From: Neoceratodus forsteri
Taxonomy: Eukaryota; Chordata; Ceratodontiformes; Ceratodontidae
NCBI GenBank assembly: GCA_016271365.2
Contig: CM057456.1
Span: forward strand, 884,550,001 to 884,614,000
Reading direction: 5' to 3'
Length of the DNA stretch: 64,000 bases
In this document: positions 33,333 to 44,521 of the stretch, in pieces
How the letters are laid out: every line of letters starts with the position of its first letter
How positions within the stretch are numbered: the stretch's first letter is position 1
The notes under the pieces: generated by a model
The model's database searches: none
The model's input: the letters and a program-made list of their open reading frames with translations, nothing else
Told to the model about the DNA's origin: nothing
Made by a program: the position numbers and the translations under genes

Positions 33333-34095
33333 GATATTATGAAATAGGTCCATGCTAGTACTATATTAATAAATAAATAATTATTCAAATCTGTATTTTA
33401 TTGCCAAAAAAAGATACAAAATGTTGACTAAATCTCTATAAATAAAAAACAAGTCCCATTTGTTCATTGTTGTGTTACCACTTTGCCAGCAGATGGCATC
33501 GATGCTTTAAGCAGCATTTCTTTTTCTTGAAGTAATGGAACTACTAAGCAGTGTCTTCGCTAACGAATGTGTTTTGTGGTAGCTGGTCACATCGTGGGAG
33601 CGGTGGGTACTCGCTGAACTCTACAGCTAGCCTGTCTGTTTTTTGTTTTGTTCTCTTTTTTTTTTTTGTTTAAATAAAAAAAGGTTTTTCTTTTGTGGTC
33701 CGTCTCGCGTGTGGTGGTGTGCTAGATGGAGCCAATGCAGATAAAGGTGAGTAGCACGGTCAAGGAGTTTCTACAATTGTGAGGTAGCTTGTCCATTTTT
33801 ATTAATTTTACTAAAACACTAACCAGTACCAGAGCATATGAAGAAGAGTCGCTCCAGGCGGCACTTTGAAATAATCTGTTTTCAGCAGGACTATGTGGCA
33901 CAGTCAGCGGGAGTTTCAAATGAACTGCATTCAGCGGCAAGACGCGTGATCTACAGCGTGTGTGGTGGGTGGCTTGACTGAGGCAGATGGTTCTAAATGT
34001 GCGTGCTGGGTCTGTTGGTCTGGGAGTTCTTCAGCTGGGCTGTTGTGCTGGGATATCAGCCAGGTTGACAGGAGCTCTTGACCAATCTGGAGCTG
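33333..34095. other. unassigned region
   Basis: AT-rich stretch, then a T run with AATAAAAAAAGG (33640-33690). No recognisable repeat family, no exon-like open frame with splice signals. Confidence 0.4.
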
Positions 34096-34266
34096 GCACT
34101 CTTTTAACCCATTTCATAATTCCTACTATACCTCATGTGCCCCGGCCCTTCTAAACTCCCTTTCCCACTTCCACCCCCATTCCCCCAACCCCTACCTCTG
34201 GAAACCCTCCACCTCCAGTTCTCCCAACCTTCTCTTTCTCTCCCATTACCCCTGTCGATACCCTAA

Positions 34267-36240
34267 ATGCCCTTCTCTCTCTCAGCCCCTCAAAAGGATC
34301 CTCCACCTGATGACCTCAACCGTAAGCTCCTTTTCCTCTCAGCCCTGGCTATTGCCTATCCCCTCTCTATTATTCTAAATCTCTCCTTTACATCTGCCTT
34401 CATCACCTTGTCTTGGAAGTATGCTGGTGTCCTCCCATTTCCTAAAGGTGGCAACCCTACATCCCCTGGTAACTATCATCCCATTTCTCTTCTTCCTATC
34501 CTTGCTAAACTCCAAGAACACTTGGTTCTCTCTCAGCTTACTTCCTTTCTGTCAAAGTCCTCCATCTTCACACAGTTCCAATCTGGTTTTGGAAAAAAAT
34601 CACTCTACTACCACCTCCCTACTCAGGTCACTGACTCCATCCTAACAGGGATGGATAATGGTCTTATTACTTCAGATAATAGAGGAGCAAATACTAATTA
34701 GACCAGCTGCATTTAGGAACAGTACAATTTAGATATGATAAATACATATACAGTATATTCTTAAATCTTCTAGTATTGTGTAGTAAATGAAATTTTCTAC
34801 CTTGGAACTATGGTATTTTTTTAATGTAGTAGTTATTTTTTTCTTAAATGGTTAGTGAATTTTAACAGGTAAGAGACTGTATAGTTCATGCTAAAAGTGT
34901 TTTGTTCAGGTCAGTGATAAGGTTTTTTTTTATTTTAAAATGTTTGATGACAATATGTAAGTGGCCATATTTTATGATATCTATGTACTGAAGTAAGTTA
35001 ATATGTTATAATGTTATGTATGCTTAATATATGTGGTTATTCTATTTTAATTCAATAAAAATTGTTATTGATAAAAAAAAATCACTTCAGCCATTTTGTC
35101 GACCTTGCAAAGGCATTCAGCACTGTCTCCCACATCCTTTTTCATTACTCCCTTTCCACTGCTGCCCTGAATACTGCTGCCACTAATTGGTTCAGGACCT
35201 ATCTCACTGGCAGAACCCAATCTGTCAGGATAACAGACTCCATCTCCCCTTCCCTCCCTATCAGCACAGGAGTTCCTCAGGGTTCAGGGCTTGGTCGCCT
35301 ACTTTTCTCCATCTTCCTTAATGATCTCCCATCAGTTTGATCTCCTTCCACCTCCATTCACATGTATGCTGATGATACTGTCTTGTATGCATCTGGTACA
35401 TGTCCCTTTGATGTAGCATCCAGTCTCCAGCATGATTTCAACCAAGTTCAGCTCTGGATTGCCTCCCATCAGCTCTTCCTTAATGCCAAGAAGACAGTCT
35501 CCATGACCTTTGGCATGAGACAGAGGCTCTCTAGGCTCCCTGGCCTTCCCTCTTTCCACATCCTGGATGGGACTTCCCTTGAGGACACAACCTCTTTCCA
35601 CTACCTTGGGGTTTGGCTGGACCAACACCTCAACTTCTCTGGACACATAGACACTATCCAGAAAAAACTGCACGCCAAGCGTGGTGCCTTGTTCAGGAAC
35701 TGTAACTGTATCCCTCTTACGGCTAGGCGTGAACTCATCCAAAAGATGATACTCCCCATTTTTGACTATCGTGATGTGGTCTATGGTGCTGCTCCCAAGT
35801 CCTCCCTGACCAGATTGGATACGTTTTTTAACTCCCTCTGTCATTTCACCCTAGACACTCCTTCTCATACTCATCACTGCGATCCCTATTATGCCCTGTT
35901 CTTCCTCCCACTGGCAAATAGGCGCCTCTCCCATTGTGCCAAACTGACTTCTAAATTTTAACTTGGTGATTTCCCTCCCTCCCTACCTCACCTCACTTCA
36001 TCTCTCACTCTATCCCTCCCCCGCCTTCCCTTTCTCTCAGATCCTATGATACGCACACTTTGATGGTCCCCTGCTGCTCTACCCTCATTGGCCAGTCTGG
36101 ATTTGTCTACCACTTCCCTAAAATCTGGAACCCCCCCTCAAATATGACACCCCCCCTCCTCATACTCCCTCAACTCTGCCCTGCATAACTATTTCTCCTC
36201 TAGCTGTTCCTGTTATAATCCTTCCTAATTTTCTTCTTAA
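34267..36240 (+). pseudogene. L2/Rex1-like ORF2 (RT) remnant, family F
   Basis: Upstream of the insertion: LALAIAYPLSIILNLS-like, WKYAGVLPFPKGGNPTSPGN, YHPISLLPILAKLQEHLV and FLSKSSIFTQFQSGFGKK. Downstream: FVDLAKAFSTVSHILFHYS, NWFRTYLTGRTQSVRITDS, STGVPQGSGLGRLLFSIFLN (35062-35340), then MYADDTVLYASGTCPFDVAS (catalytic YADD intact, from 35362), SFHYLGVWLDQHLNFSGHID and THHCDPYYALFFLPLANRRL (to 35961). The long open stretch 35362-35961 is well preserved. Excising the insert leaves a one-base frameshift at the junction region, and a frame change falls at the stop before 35341. Confidence 0.86.
34676..35081 (+). mobile_element. 406-bp LINE tail inserted in family F RT
   Basis: The insert interrupts RT codons, and both sides carry a near-identical 9-bp duplication (TTACTTCAG at 34667-34675, TCACTTCAG at 35082-35090). 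It is AT-rich and ends TTCAATAAAAATTGTTATTG followed by an A9 tail (broken once by a T), so it is a plus-strand retroposed 3' end. The terminal AATAAAAATTGTTATTGATA resembles L1/Tx1-type 3' ends, but the family is not certain. Confidence 0.75.
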
Positions 36241-36301
36241 ATCCTGTTCCTATTTTTTTCCCTCCTCCACAACTTCACCATTCCTTCGCTGTCCTTCCTT
36301 A

Positions 36302-36547
36302 CCCCAATTTCCCCCTAAATCTCTCCTGCTCACTTCCTCTCTCTTCACTTGCTTGACTGCTCTCAGTCCTCTTGCAGGATTCTCTGTATCCTGACGGGGA
36401 ATAGGGTGTGGCTTCCTAGTACCCCCCATTTCCTCCCAAATCTCGCTCCCTCTCACTTCCTCTCTCTTCACTTGTTTGCCTGCTCTCAGTCCCCTTGCAG
36501 GGTTCTCAGCATCCTGAAGGGGAATAGGGTGTGGCTTCCTATTCCCA
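36302..36547 (+). repeat. 123-bp tandem duplication in LINE 3'UTR
   Basis: Two copies, 36302-36424 and 36425-36547, share CACTTCCTCTCTCTTCACTT, TGCTCTCAGTCC, CTTGCAGG and GGGGAATAGGGTGTGGCTTC. They are about 85-90 percent identical by eye. Confidence 0.82.
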
Positions 36548-37535
36548 CCCTTTACTCTCCTTCTCCACTATGTTAATCACATCAAAATACAGCACTTGCA
36601 CACCTTCCTCTGCACTTTATTTATTTGCCTCTGACCTATCAGCACTTGCCACTTTATTGTACTCTGTTGCACTGTGTTCATTGACCTGTCTGTGTTACGA
36701 GTATTCAGCCTGGTTACTCTTAGCTGATGTATTGCATCCTATTTCTCTAACTGGATTTCCTGTTATACTTGTCCCCTTTGTTCCCCTTCTCCGCAATTTC
36801 AACTGCATAATTACACTGTCTACTTTCTGTTTTACTAAATGCAGTCTGTTGTTTCCTGTAAGATTGTATGTATCTCAGTTTACCACTGCTTACTATTTGT
36901 ATACCAAATGTAACTGTTGTTTTCTGCTAAAATGTATGAATCTCTGTTTTTCCATCCTCATTGTACCCCTTCCCCCCAGGTCACACCAGGAGATGAGTAA
37001 CTTGTTGTTCAGTGTGCCTTCCTGGTGAAACATTTCAATAAATAAGTAAAATAAATGTCATTGAGCTGGCCAAGGCTTAACCCAGAGAAAACTGAAGTTC
37101 TAGTGATTGAGCCAGGCCATGCCGGGGGGCGGGGGGTGGCTGCAAGAGGAGAAATCAGACTTTGGCTTGGTCCCTCTGAGCTTGTAGCTGCCATGAAAGT
37201 GAACACTCTAGGTGTCATTTTGGGTGAGGGACTGACAATGGAGGCTCAAGTCTTGGCAGTAGTGCAAAATGTCTTTTTCTATATGTGGAACATCAGCCGG
37301 ACAAGGTCCCTTATCCCATCTAGCAACCTGGCTACACTGGTACACACGTTTGTGACCTCGAGACTTGACTATTGTAAGGTTCTTTACCTTGGGGTCAGTA
37401 GAGGTATGCTATAACACCTGCACCTGCTACAGAATGCAGCAGCCCAATTACTAACAGACCTTTTGAGAATATGCCACAGTTCATCAGTGCTGTGTGATCT
37501 GCACTGGCTGCCAGTCAAATGGCATATCTCTTTTA

Positions 37536-38401
37536 GTAGTAGTAGTAGTAAAACATCTTTATTTATACAGGCAATATATCTGACTAGCAAATACACCATT
37601 AGGGCCTAAAAAGCCTTGTTTTCAAGGTGGTCCTGTAGTTGTTATCATAGTTAAGTTATAAACATTAAGAGAAATACAGTAAACATGACAAGTAGCTGCA
37701 GATATACAATAGAGCTTCAGGCAGTCATTTTTTTGTTGTTGTTGATTCTTTTTCCTTCCCATCACTGTTGTCTGGGGCCCCATCGGTCAACCTGCTGGAT
37801 CCCCTCGTGCCTAAGACCCTCCCAACTGTACCCTGATCCACCATCACCCGTGACTCACCCGAGAGCAACCCCCCAGAATCCACCTTCTGCTTCATGGCTT
37901 TTTATCTGGTGTGGAGGCAAATGGAGAGACAAGGTCCCAGTGGGCAAAGTCTGACATTGGAGGTGAGGGCAGGTGATGTCTTCCTCCCAGCCAATGGGGA
38001 TTTCCTGTGTTCTTTGTGCGTCCCCACCCCCTCAGAGCTGGACGTGCAATGACGTCCAGTGTGACCGGGCATGCTCCTGCACCCTTACTGTGGATGTCCA
38101 CTGAGGCTGCTCCAGGCACTTGTTTGACCCCTTGGCTGATGTGCTCCCAGCCTCCGCTGGGAGTCGCGCATGCCAGGGAGTCATTCACCCACCCTCGCCA
38201 GGAGAGGACAGCAGTCCACTGGACACTCAATCTTCTCTTCCCCTGCCGACCCCAATGACCCAAGCTCATTCCTGACCATGGGTCACCGGCATGGCATGAG
38301 GTGTGGCGTCCAATGCCTCAACCCTCAGCGCGCCACCAGGCCAGCTCACTTCAGGCAGTCATACAACAAAATCCTAAGATATATAATACCTGGACATAAA
38401 A
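37536..38401 (-). mobile_element. minus-strand LINE 3' end inserted in L2-like RT
   Basis: Read on the minus strand it ends GCCTGTATAAATAAAGATG, TTTTACTACTACTAC, a 3' end with AATAAA and a trinucleotide tail. Flanked by CTCTTTTA (37528-37535) and CTCCTTTTA (38402-38410), an imperfect duplication. Without the SINE that lies inside it, only about 235 bp belongs to this insert. The family is not identified. Confidence 0.7.
37729..38348 (-). mobile_element. 620-bp tRNA-type SINE with 14-bp target duplication
   Basis: Flanked by a perfect 14-bp direct repeat, CTTCAGGCAGTCAT, at 37715-37728 and 38349-38362. The minus strand starts CTGGCCTGGTGGCGCGCTGA, GGGTTGAGGCATTGGACGCC and ends in a (CAA)n/A tail, so it was retroposed in minus orientation. 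Its first ~250 bp aligns block by block with the SINE at 43983-44515: GAGAGGATTGAG/GAAGAGAAGATTGAG, the CTCCTCTC/GTCCTCTC block, and GTGGAGGCTTGGTGGTAGCAC/GCGGAGGCTGGGAGCAC. A minus-strand open stretch of 125 codons inside it has no recognised domain and is probably fortuitous. Confidence 0.8.
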
Positions 38402-38876
38402 CTCCTTTTAAATTGGGTCTCTTGACCTCCAGTATAAGGCTTTACATAAATTGGGCCTGGGCTACCTGGCTGAACTCCTGCATCCTTATGCCTCCTCTCG
38501 CATGCTCTGCTCCACTGAGGAAGGTCTCCTGGTAATGCTGAAGTCAAGGTTGAAGACATCAGAGGACTGGGCATTTGAAGTAGCCAGCTGCATCCTTTGG
38601 AACTCCCTATCCAGTGCTTTGGTTGGGGGGGGTCTTGGAGGAGGCCTTCAAAAGGGGCCTGAAAACTTATCTGTTTCAGCAGACATTTGAGGTGGATTTG
38701 TAACATCTATAACCCCTTCTTAATGATGTATTAAGTGTCTAGGCTATTTATTATTATTATTCATTTTATACTTTGTATTTTAGAATGATCGAGTTGTAGG
38801 TCTGGCTATAGTTAGGCCCTATTTTATGTAATGGCACCCTCAGCCTCCAGAGAAGGGTACCACAAATAAATAAATA

Positions 38877-39205
38877 GTACTACTCCCCTTTCTCTATTTA
38901 CAGTTTCTATGACTCTTCCAAAAAAGTATGCATATAAATTTTCAAGTATCTAGTTCCAAAGGTGGCTAAGTTGTAAGTATAGAAATAGTTTCAGAAGGTG
39001 TCACATGAATAATAAATTGCCAGACTTTGAGACCTTCTAACTTCACTACTCCTCATCTAAATGTCATAACACTTGACACAGGGCCTCTTTCAAACAATAT
39101 GTATGCCAAATATCAGATCTCTAGCCATAATATGGGCCAAGTTGTGACAAAAATAAAGAATTTCAGGAAATTCAAACAATTTCTGAAATTTCACAAATGT
39201 TTATC
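38877..39205. other. unassigned region
   Basis: AT-rich, no coding or repeat signature recognised. Confidence 0.4.
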
Positions 39206-39879
39206 CAGAAGCAAATGGTTTGATACGTTTTATTGGACCAACTTAGATGTTACAAAATGAACAAAGTGCCTACGCTTTTGGACCAACCAAGTCCTCCCCT
39301 GGAAGCTTATGACAGTAATTTAGAAAATCCCATACTATTAACACCCAGATCATACATAAAAACCCAGAAAGAATTCTCATTAGTTTAAAATACTCATTTA
39401 AATCATAACAGCAGTTTAACTCAGAGGAATCACATTTCACCAGTTACTTTTGAACTAAGGAGCATTTCAAGGTCAAATGTTACCAAAATGAGATAAGGAC
39501 TCTTCAAGTAGAAGACTCCATTAACATAAATTATGAATGTCTCAGTGTGCTTTGTGAATGCAGTCTAATGAAAAGCAAGAACTTTAAATTCAATACTAAC
39601 TTAAGTAGATGTTAAAATGTAACATTAATGTATGTTAAAACAAGCAAAAAAATATATAACATAAATTTTCTATATATGGTATAATGAGGACTTAAGTTGA
39701 GTTTCCCCTAGTGTGAGCAAACGTTTCACGTATTTATACAGTATACAACCTAACTAGAGACAGTTTCCCAATTATACACTCAACTAGTTACTATATTCCA
39801 TAAACCTTAAGATCTTCAGTGCTGTAGCATGATATTATCCAAGATAATATCAATTGTCAGTATAAGAATCAAATTAAAA

Positions 39880-40450
39880 AAAAACTGTCAATGACCCCTA
39901 AGAAAATGAGACCATGCATCCTAATCTGTTAAGGGTTCAATAAGTACCAATCACTATAATATAACCCAATGGAATTCAACCTGTCAGAGACCCCGAAGTA
40001 AATGGAATCATGCAACCTAATATGTACAATATGTACAGAGTTCAAAAATGTTACAGTGTATAATGAAACTACTGCATGTACAGTAACAGTCTAAGGAGTC
40101 TGAATAAAACCACAATGGAAATAACCCTCCCAGGAAGATAATTAGTTAGAAGGAAGTAAATATTCACTATGAATGTAAGCCAAGAGTCTTAACACACCAT
40201 CATTTACACTAATCACTATAATATTTACCCAATGGAATTAAACCTATCAAGGACCCCTACATGAGTGAAATCATGCATCCTAATATGTTTAGAGTTCAAA
40301 AAAGCGACAGTATATAATCAAACTGCTGTATGTAAAGCAACAAGGAATCTAAATAAAAAGTCAATCAAATTAACACCCCCCTCCCCCCCGGGGAAAAAAA
40401 CTAGTCAATTAAAAGTAAATATTCACTATGTGTGTGAACTAAAGAGTCCT
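39880..40450 (+). repeat. irregular direct repeats (~260-bp spacing)
   Basis: ATCACTATAATAT ... CCCAATGGAATT begins at 39950 and again at 40213. The associated block GAATCATGCAACCTAATATG/AAATCATGCATCCTAATATG appears at about 39896 (diverged), 40005 and 40269. The segments TAAATATTCACTATG and GAGTC(T/C)TAACACAC also recur (40155/40415 and 40184/40444). Confidence 0.7.
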
Positions 40451-40462
40451 AACACACTACAA

Positions 40463-40485
40463 CATGAGGAAGGACTTGGTTGGTC
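40463..40485 (+). other. hammerhead-like motif (right arm of inverted pair)
   Basis: CATGAGGAAG, then GGAC-loop-GTCC, then AAAAGC. Matches the order CTGANGA / stem II / GAAA of hammerhead ribozymes, with two core substitutions (A for T, and AAAA for GAAA), so it is probably inactive. Its partner is in the left arm at 39272-39299 on the minus strand, which reads GGAGGAC ... GTCCAAAAGC. Confidence 0.45.
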
Positions 40486-40574
40486 CAAAAGCTTAGGCAC
40501 TATGTTCTTTTCGTAAGATGTAAGTTAGTCCAATAAAAGGTGTCAAACCATTTGCTTCTGGATCTGTTCTTACA

Positions 40575-42290
40575 AGAACCAATACGGCAACCAGGGGTGT
40601 CACATCTGGATAAGGATAAGACCAGTAAGGTGGAGGGGACGGATGATGCCATCCCCACCAAAAGGGTGTGGTTTGCCCTCAAGGCCCTAAAGGAAGACAA
40701 ATCTCCTGGGCCGGATGGCATTCATCCGAGAGTACTATGGGAATTGGCGGACATACTGGCTGCACCCCTGGCGGAGCTTTCAACAGGTCACTTGAGACAG
40801 GAGGGTACCTAGGATTGGCGAGAGCACATGTGGTACCAATCCATAAGGGGGTCAAGGAAGTACCAGGAAACTATAGACCCATCAGTTTAACCTCGGTGGT
40901 GGGAAAATTAATGGAGAGTATACTACAGGAACGATTGGGGTTTACTTGGAGGAGGTGGGAGGTCTGGATAGTCGGCAGCATGGGTTTGTGCCAGGTAGAT
41001 CATGTCAAACCAACCTTGTAGAGTTCTATGAATGGCAACATCAGAACTGGATAGGGGTAAGCCTGTGGATGTATTATTCTTGGACTTCAGCAAGGCGTTT
41101 GACTCTGTCCCCACAATGGTCTGGTGGAGAAACTGATGGGGTTAGGGGTAGGCCTTTGATGGTCAGATGGATTGAAAACTGGATAGCTGGACGACTCAGA
41201 GAGTAGTGGTCTGTGGGGAGCTCTCAAACCCTACAGAGGTTGGTAGTGGGTACCACAGGGCTCGGTCCTGGGTCCAATCCTGTTTAATGCATACATATCA
41301 GACATCAGGGATGGTATAGGGTGTGAAATGAGTCTCTTCGTGGATGACTCCAAGATGGGAGCAGTAGTTGAGGGAGAAGAGGAGGTTGGCCTGCAGGGGA
41401 CCTGACACCCTGGAAAGCTGGGCTCACACATGGAAATTAAATTTCAATATCACCAAGTGCAAGGTGTTGCATCTTGGTCGGGAAACCCTAAACACAGGTA
41501 CACCCTGGGAGGGAGGTGCTGGAAGCCTCAACAGGGAAAAAGACCTAGGGGTCATGGTGGATACATGTATGAATAACACTGAGCAGTGCAGGAGAGCAGC
41601 TAGCAAGGCAAACAGGATGTTGGGATGCATCGCAAGGGGATCACCTATAGGAGCAAGGAAGTGATTCTGCCACTGTACAATGGACTGGTTAGACCACACC
41701 TTGAGTACTGTGTACAGTACTGGAGACCACACTGAAGAGGGACATACAGCTCCTGGAGAGGGTACAGAGGAGGGCAACAAAGATGATACTGGAGGCTAGG
41801 GATTTGACTTACAGGACAGACTTGAGGAGCTCTGCCTGTTTTCATTGGAGGAGAGGAGAGACAGGGGGACATGATTGAGGTCTTCAAGTACCCTCAAGGG
41901 AATAAATAGGTAAACATGGAGGGATCTTTAGACTAAAGCAGGAGGCATCACCAGAGGGCATGGTTTGAAGTTGGAAGGTGGAAGGGTGAGGGGGAAGAGG
42001 AGGAGGTTTTCACTGAGAGGGTGGTGGACCTTGGAATGCTCTGCCTGGTGAGCTGGTTCAGAGATCCACAGTGGAGAGCTTTAAGAGAGGGTGGGACAGA
42101 CACAGAATGGATGTATCAGATGATGGCCTGTCCCGGGGGGGTGGGGATGGATGATAGGGGTTTCTGGAGCACAAGGGATGGGAGGGTCTCGGCACCCAAC
42201 TAAGGATCTAGGTTCGAGCAGACTTGATAGACCATAAGGCCTAATCTGCTGGCAAATAGTATGTTAGTATGTTAGTATAACTAAACTAAA
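40575..42290 (+). mobile_element. CR1-like LINE (CR1-G), 5'-truncated
   Basis: Starts inside the RT linker directly after the PLE-type inverted end. It continues through RT to a 3' end reading AGACTTGATAGACCATAAGG, CTGCTGGCAAATAGTATG and then TTAGTATG repeats (about 42215-42285). The repeated 8-mer at the end fits CR1 3' termini. Confidence 0.85.
40600..42180 (+). pseudogene. CR1-G ORF2 (RT) remnant
   Basis: LKALKEDKSPGPDGIHPRVL (40540-40812), then by frameshift VPIHKGVKEVPGNYRPISLT and VVGKLMESILQERL (40668-41021), QHGFVPGRSCQTNLVEFYEW (40946-41080), a decayed LDFSKAFDSV and [18 protein letters not shown] region, SLFVDDSKMG-like sequence near 41335 (F-V-D-D), WKLNFNITKCKVLHLGRETL (41368-41664), and C-terminal blocks in shifted frames to about 42100. 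Multiple frameshifts. Confidence 0.84.
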
Positions 42291-43982
42291 TCTGTTTGTC
42301 ATCACAAAAGTTTATGGAATTTTGCAAACATTTGATGATATAGGAATTTACTAATTTTGCCCAGCCTTAACTGTAACTGAGCAGAACAAAGTTATTAACC
42401 CTTCCAGTATTCCAGTCCACCTAGCTATACCATACTGAAACAAGATGTTGGACCTCAGCTGGGCTATCCTAGGAAAATGACCACTGGTGTATCTGCTTTT
42501 AAGATGCACAAGTGGGCTCTCCTCTTTTTCAAGGAGAATATACTGTATTAAGGTGAAAAGAATATGTTTGTAGGAATAAAGGGATTATGGCAAGTCATAC
42601 TGTACATTAAAGAGAATTTATGTCATCAACACTAACATATAACATATATGCATTATGTAATAATGCCAGCATTACAATTTGGTAGTCACCTTGTTCAATA
42701 ACACATTTTAATAAGGTTAAAATCAACCAAATCACAACTAAAACATAAAATACTGTACCCTAATTAAAAAAGGATATTTGCTTGACCCTTACTTACAATA
42801 TGACACACCATTGTGTTAATGAGCTACCTGCTAGGATTAACTGAGTTTTGTAAATGTGCTATAAACAATTGCACCATTGCTTGCAAATATAAGAGTGCCA
42901 TGTGGTGAGATTATGACTACAAGCAACAAAAAAGAATGAAAGAAAGATGCTGTCAATCTCCAGTAGCATTATTGAATTGCCAAGACATGGGGCCCTTTTT
43001 TGAAAAGATTCTTTTTCAAAGACTAGAAGAAAGAAACAAACTTTTTTGAGAGTATGGCTCAAGGTCTTAGACAACAAACTGCCAAATGCATGAAAATGAT
43101 GTCCTTTCTTATTGTCGGAGTCCTTTGTCTGTCATTCTATGAACATTATAACAGCTGTTTGAAAATTATCCTGGCAGTACACTTACTTTTAGCAGCAGAC
43201 ATCTCATCATAAGAGCCAGCTACAATCTTTGGTGATAGCCTAGAAGCATCACTAACAATTGTCATGCTGTCACACAAATGCAGTTTATTTTACAGTAAAT
43301 CACACATAAAAATATGATTAACAAAAGAAAAAGAGACATGATTTTTTTAACACAATATAGCTTTATATCATCATATATCATTTTCAAATTGAAAAACTTT
43401 TGGCTATGAAAGAATATGCAAGACGTCAAGTGCTTTGCTTCTTACCTAACCACACGTGTACCCTGTTTCATTTTGTCCTGCACCATTACACTGACTGCTA
43501 CAGGAGACTGTACCATGTGTACAACTTAAGTGGCTACTCGCACATGAACTGTTAAACTACAACATAGTTAAACAGAAATCCAGAGAATGTTAAAGATTTT
43601 TCGGGAGGAGGTATTTCCCTCTGAATTAATGCAAAGCATTGAAGATACTGTATGTGTATTTAACCCAGAACTTCCTCCCTTACAGATGTCCACTTCTACT
43701 GCTACGGCATGCAGTGACATCATAAACTTGCATTTGTGAGATCATGGTCATGTCCATGGAAACCAATTATGATTTTGCAGATGCATGATTGGGAGGTAAT
43801 TACATGCTATAGCAGAAGGATTACATAGGGTGAAATCTTTTGTTTAAATATATTAAATATCTTAGACAATTAGAAGCAATTGGAAGGGAAATACAAATGT
43901 TTTGGATTTAAACATTTTGTTGAGATTTACTGTAGTGTGAAAGTCCCTCTTTAAAATGTCAAGCAGGACTCATTTTAAAAAG
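42291..43982. other. unassigned 1.7-kb AT-rich region
   Basis: The longest stretch here without a recognisable element. AT-rich and free of tails, inverted ends, RT motifs or open frames longer than about 72 codons. It may be host intergenic or intronic DNA or very old repeats. Confidence 0.45.
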
Positions 43983-44515
43983 GACTCAGTGGTATAGAGG
44001 GTTAAGGAACTGGATGCCATACCTCTTACCACGCTGCCGATCCGAGTTCAGGAACAAGTTCAGGTTATCAGGAGTCGGGGGGGGCTGGGAGAGGATTGAG
44101 CGGCACTTGGCACCACTCCTCTCATGGACTGGGGAGGTAAGCCTTTCCAGCTCTTGGCTGCCACCAAGTGGAGGCTTGGTGGTAGCACTGGGCAATTGGG
44201 GGGGCTGGCATTAGGCCAGGTGGGTGGAGCAGGGTCATCAGTTCCAGAATGCATGTGTGCCTTCATACACATGTGCTTCTATGTCGCTGAGGCCCCAAAG
44301 CAGTAAGGGGAGGAAAACTAGAAAAATACGTCCCAATTGCCATATATGATGGCCCTCAGGGACTCTCAGATCCTGTGCCTGCATGGATCCTGCTTGGCTG
44401 GATGACTAGGGGAGTGGATGTCGGGACTGTTGACTCCCGGGACATGGCCTGACAAAAGGTGCGAGGTGGTGATGGACAGGCAAAAAGCCCTATAAGAAAA
44501 AAAGAAAATACATGA
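43983..44515 (+). mobile_element. tRNA-type SINE (~530 bp), same family as 37.7 kb
   Basis: The head GGACTCAGTGGTATAGAGGG, TTAAGGAACTGGATGCCATA has a box-A-like TGGTATAGAGGG and a degenerate box B in CGATCCGAGTTCAGG. The body contains GGGAGAGGATTGAGCGGCAC, CTCCTCTCATGGACTGGGGA and GTGGAGGCTTGGTGGTAGCA. The 3' end is CAGGCAAAAAGCCCTATAAG, then an A-rich tail. Related copies are at 37729-38348 (-) and 49352-49687 (+). Confidence 0.75.
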
Positions 44516-44521
44516 ATAATG

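Larger units (their letters stand above)
34096..37045 (+). mobile_element. L2/Rex1-like LINE (family F), interrupted
   Basis: 5'-truncated LINE on the plus strand. RT coding runs from about 34267 to 36240 with a 406-bp insertion at 34676-35081. It is followed by a pyrimidine-rich 3' part containing a 123-bp tandem duplication, and a 3' end ATTTCAATAAATAAGTAAAA at about 37030-37045. A further L2-like fragment begins immediately after. Confidence 0.83.
37046..38875 (+). mobile_element. L2-like LINE fragment (family G), with nested insertions
   Basis: C-terminal RT: RLNPEKTEVLVIEPGHAG, VNTLGVILGEGLTMEAQVLA, SNLATLVHTFVTSRLDYCKV (37055-37414), then LCDLHWLPVKWHIS-like sequence. The text breaks at 37535 and resumes at 38402 with LTSSIRLYINWAWATWLNS-like sequence in one frame (GLGYLAELLHPYASSRML in another) and EDWAFEVASCILWNSLSSAL (38451-38690). 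It ends with ACCACAAATAAATAAATAG at about 38858-38876. These are the standard L2 C-terminal blocks. Excising the insert restores their order. Confidence 0.85.
39206..40562. mobile_element. 1.36-kb unit with ~97-bp inverted, PLE-type ends
   Basis: The left end (39206-39300) and right end (40465-40562) are reverse complements: AGAAGCAAATGGTTTGA, TTTTATTGGAC, CAACTTA, AGTGCCTA, GCTTTTGGACCAACCAAGTC. Read outward, each arm contains an element of the form GAGGAAGGAC / loop / GTCC-AAAAGC, close to the CTGAGGAAG-stem-CGAAAGC pattern of Penelope-type hammerhead-derived termini. The interior is AT-rich and non-coding, with direct repeats at 39880-40450. It could be a nonautonomous element or two PLE ends inserted head to head. 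Confidence 0.68.

Noticed and set aside
37892..38269. 125-codon minus-strand frame as a host gene
   Set aside because: It lies wholly inside a SINE insertion flanked by a 14-bp duplication and shows no domain.
42291..43982. Possible host exons in the 1.7-kb non-repeat stretch
   Set aside because: Open frames are short, lack clear acceptor/donor pairs and have AT-driven composition.
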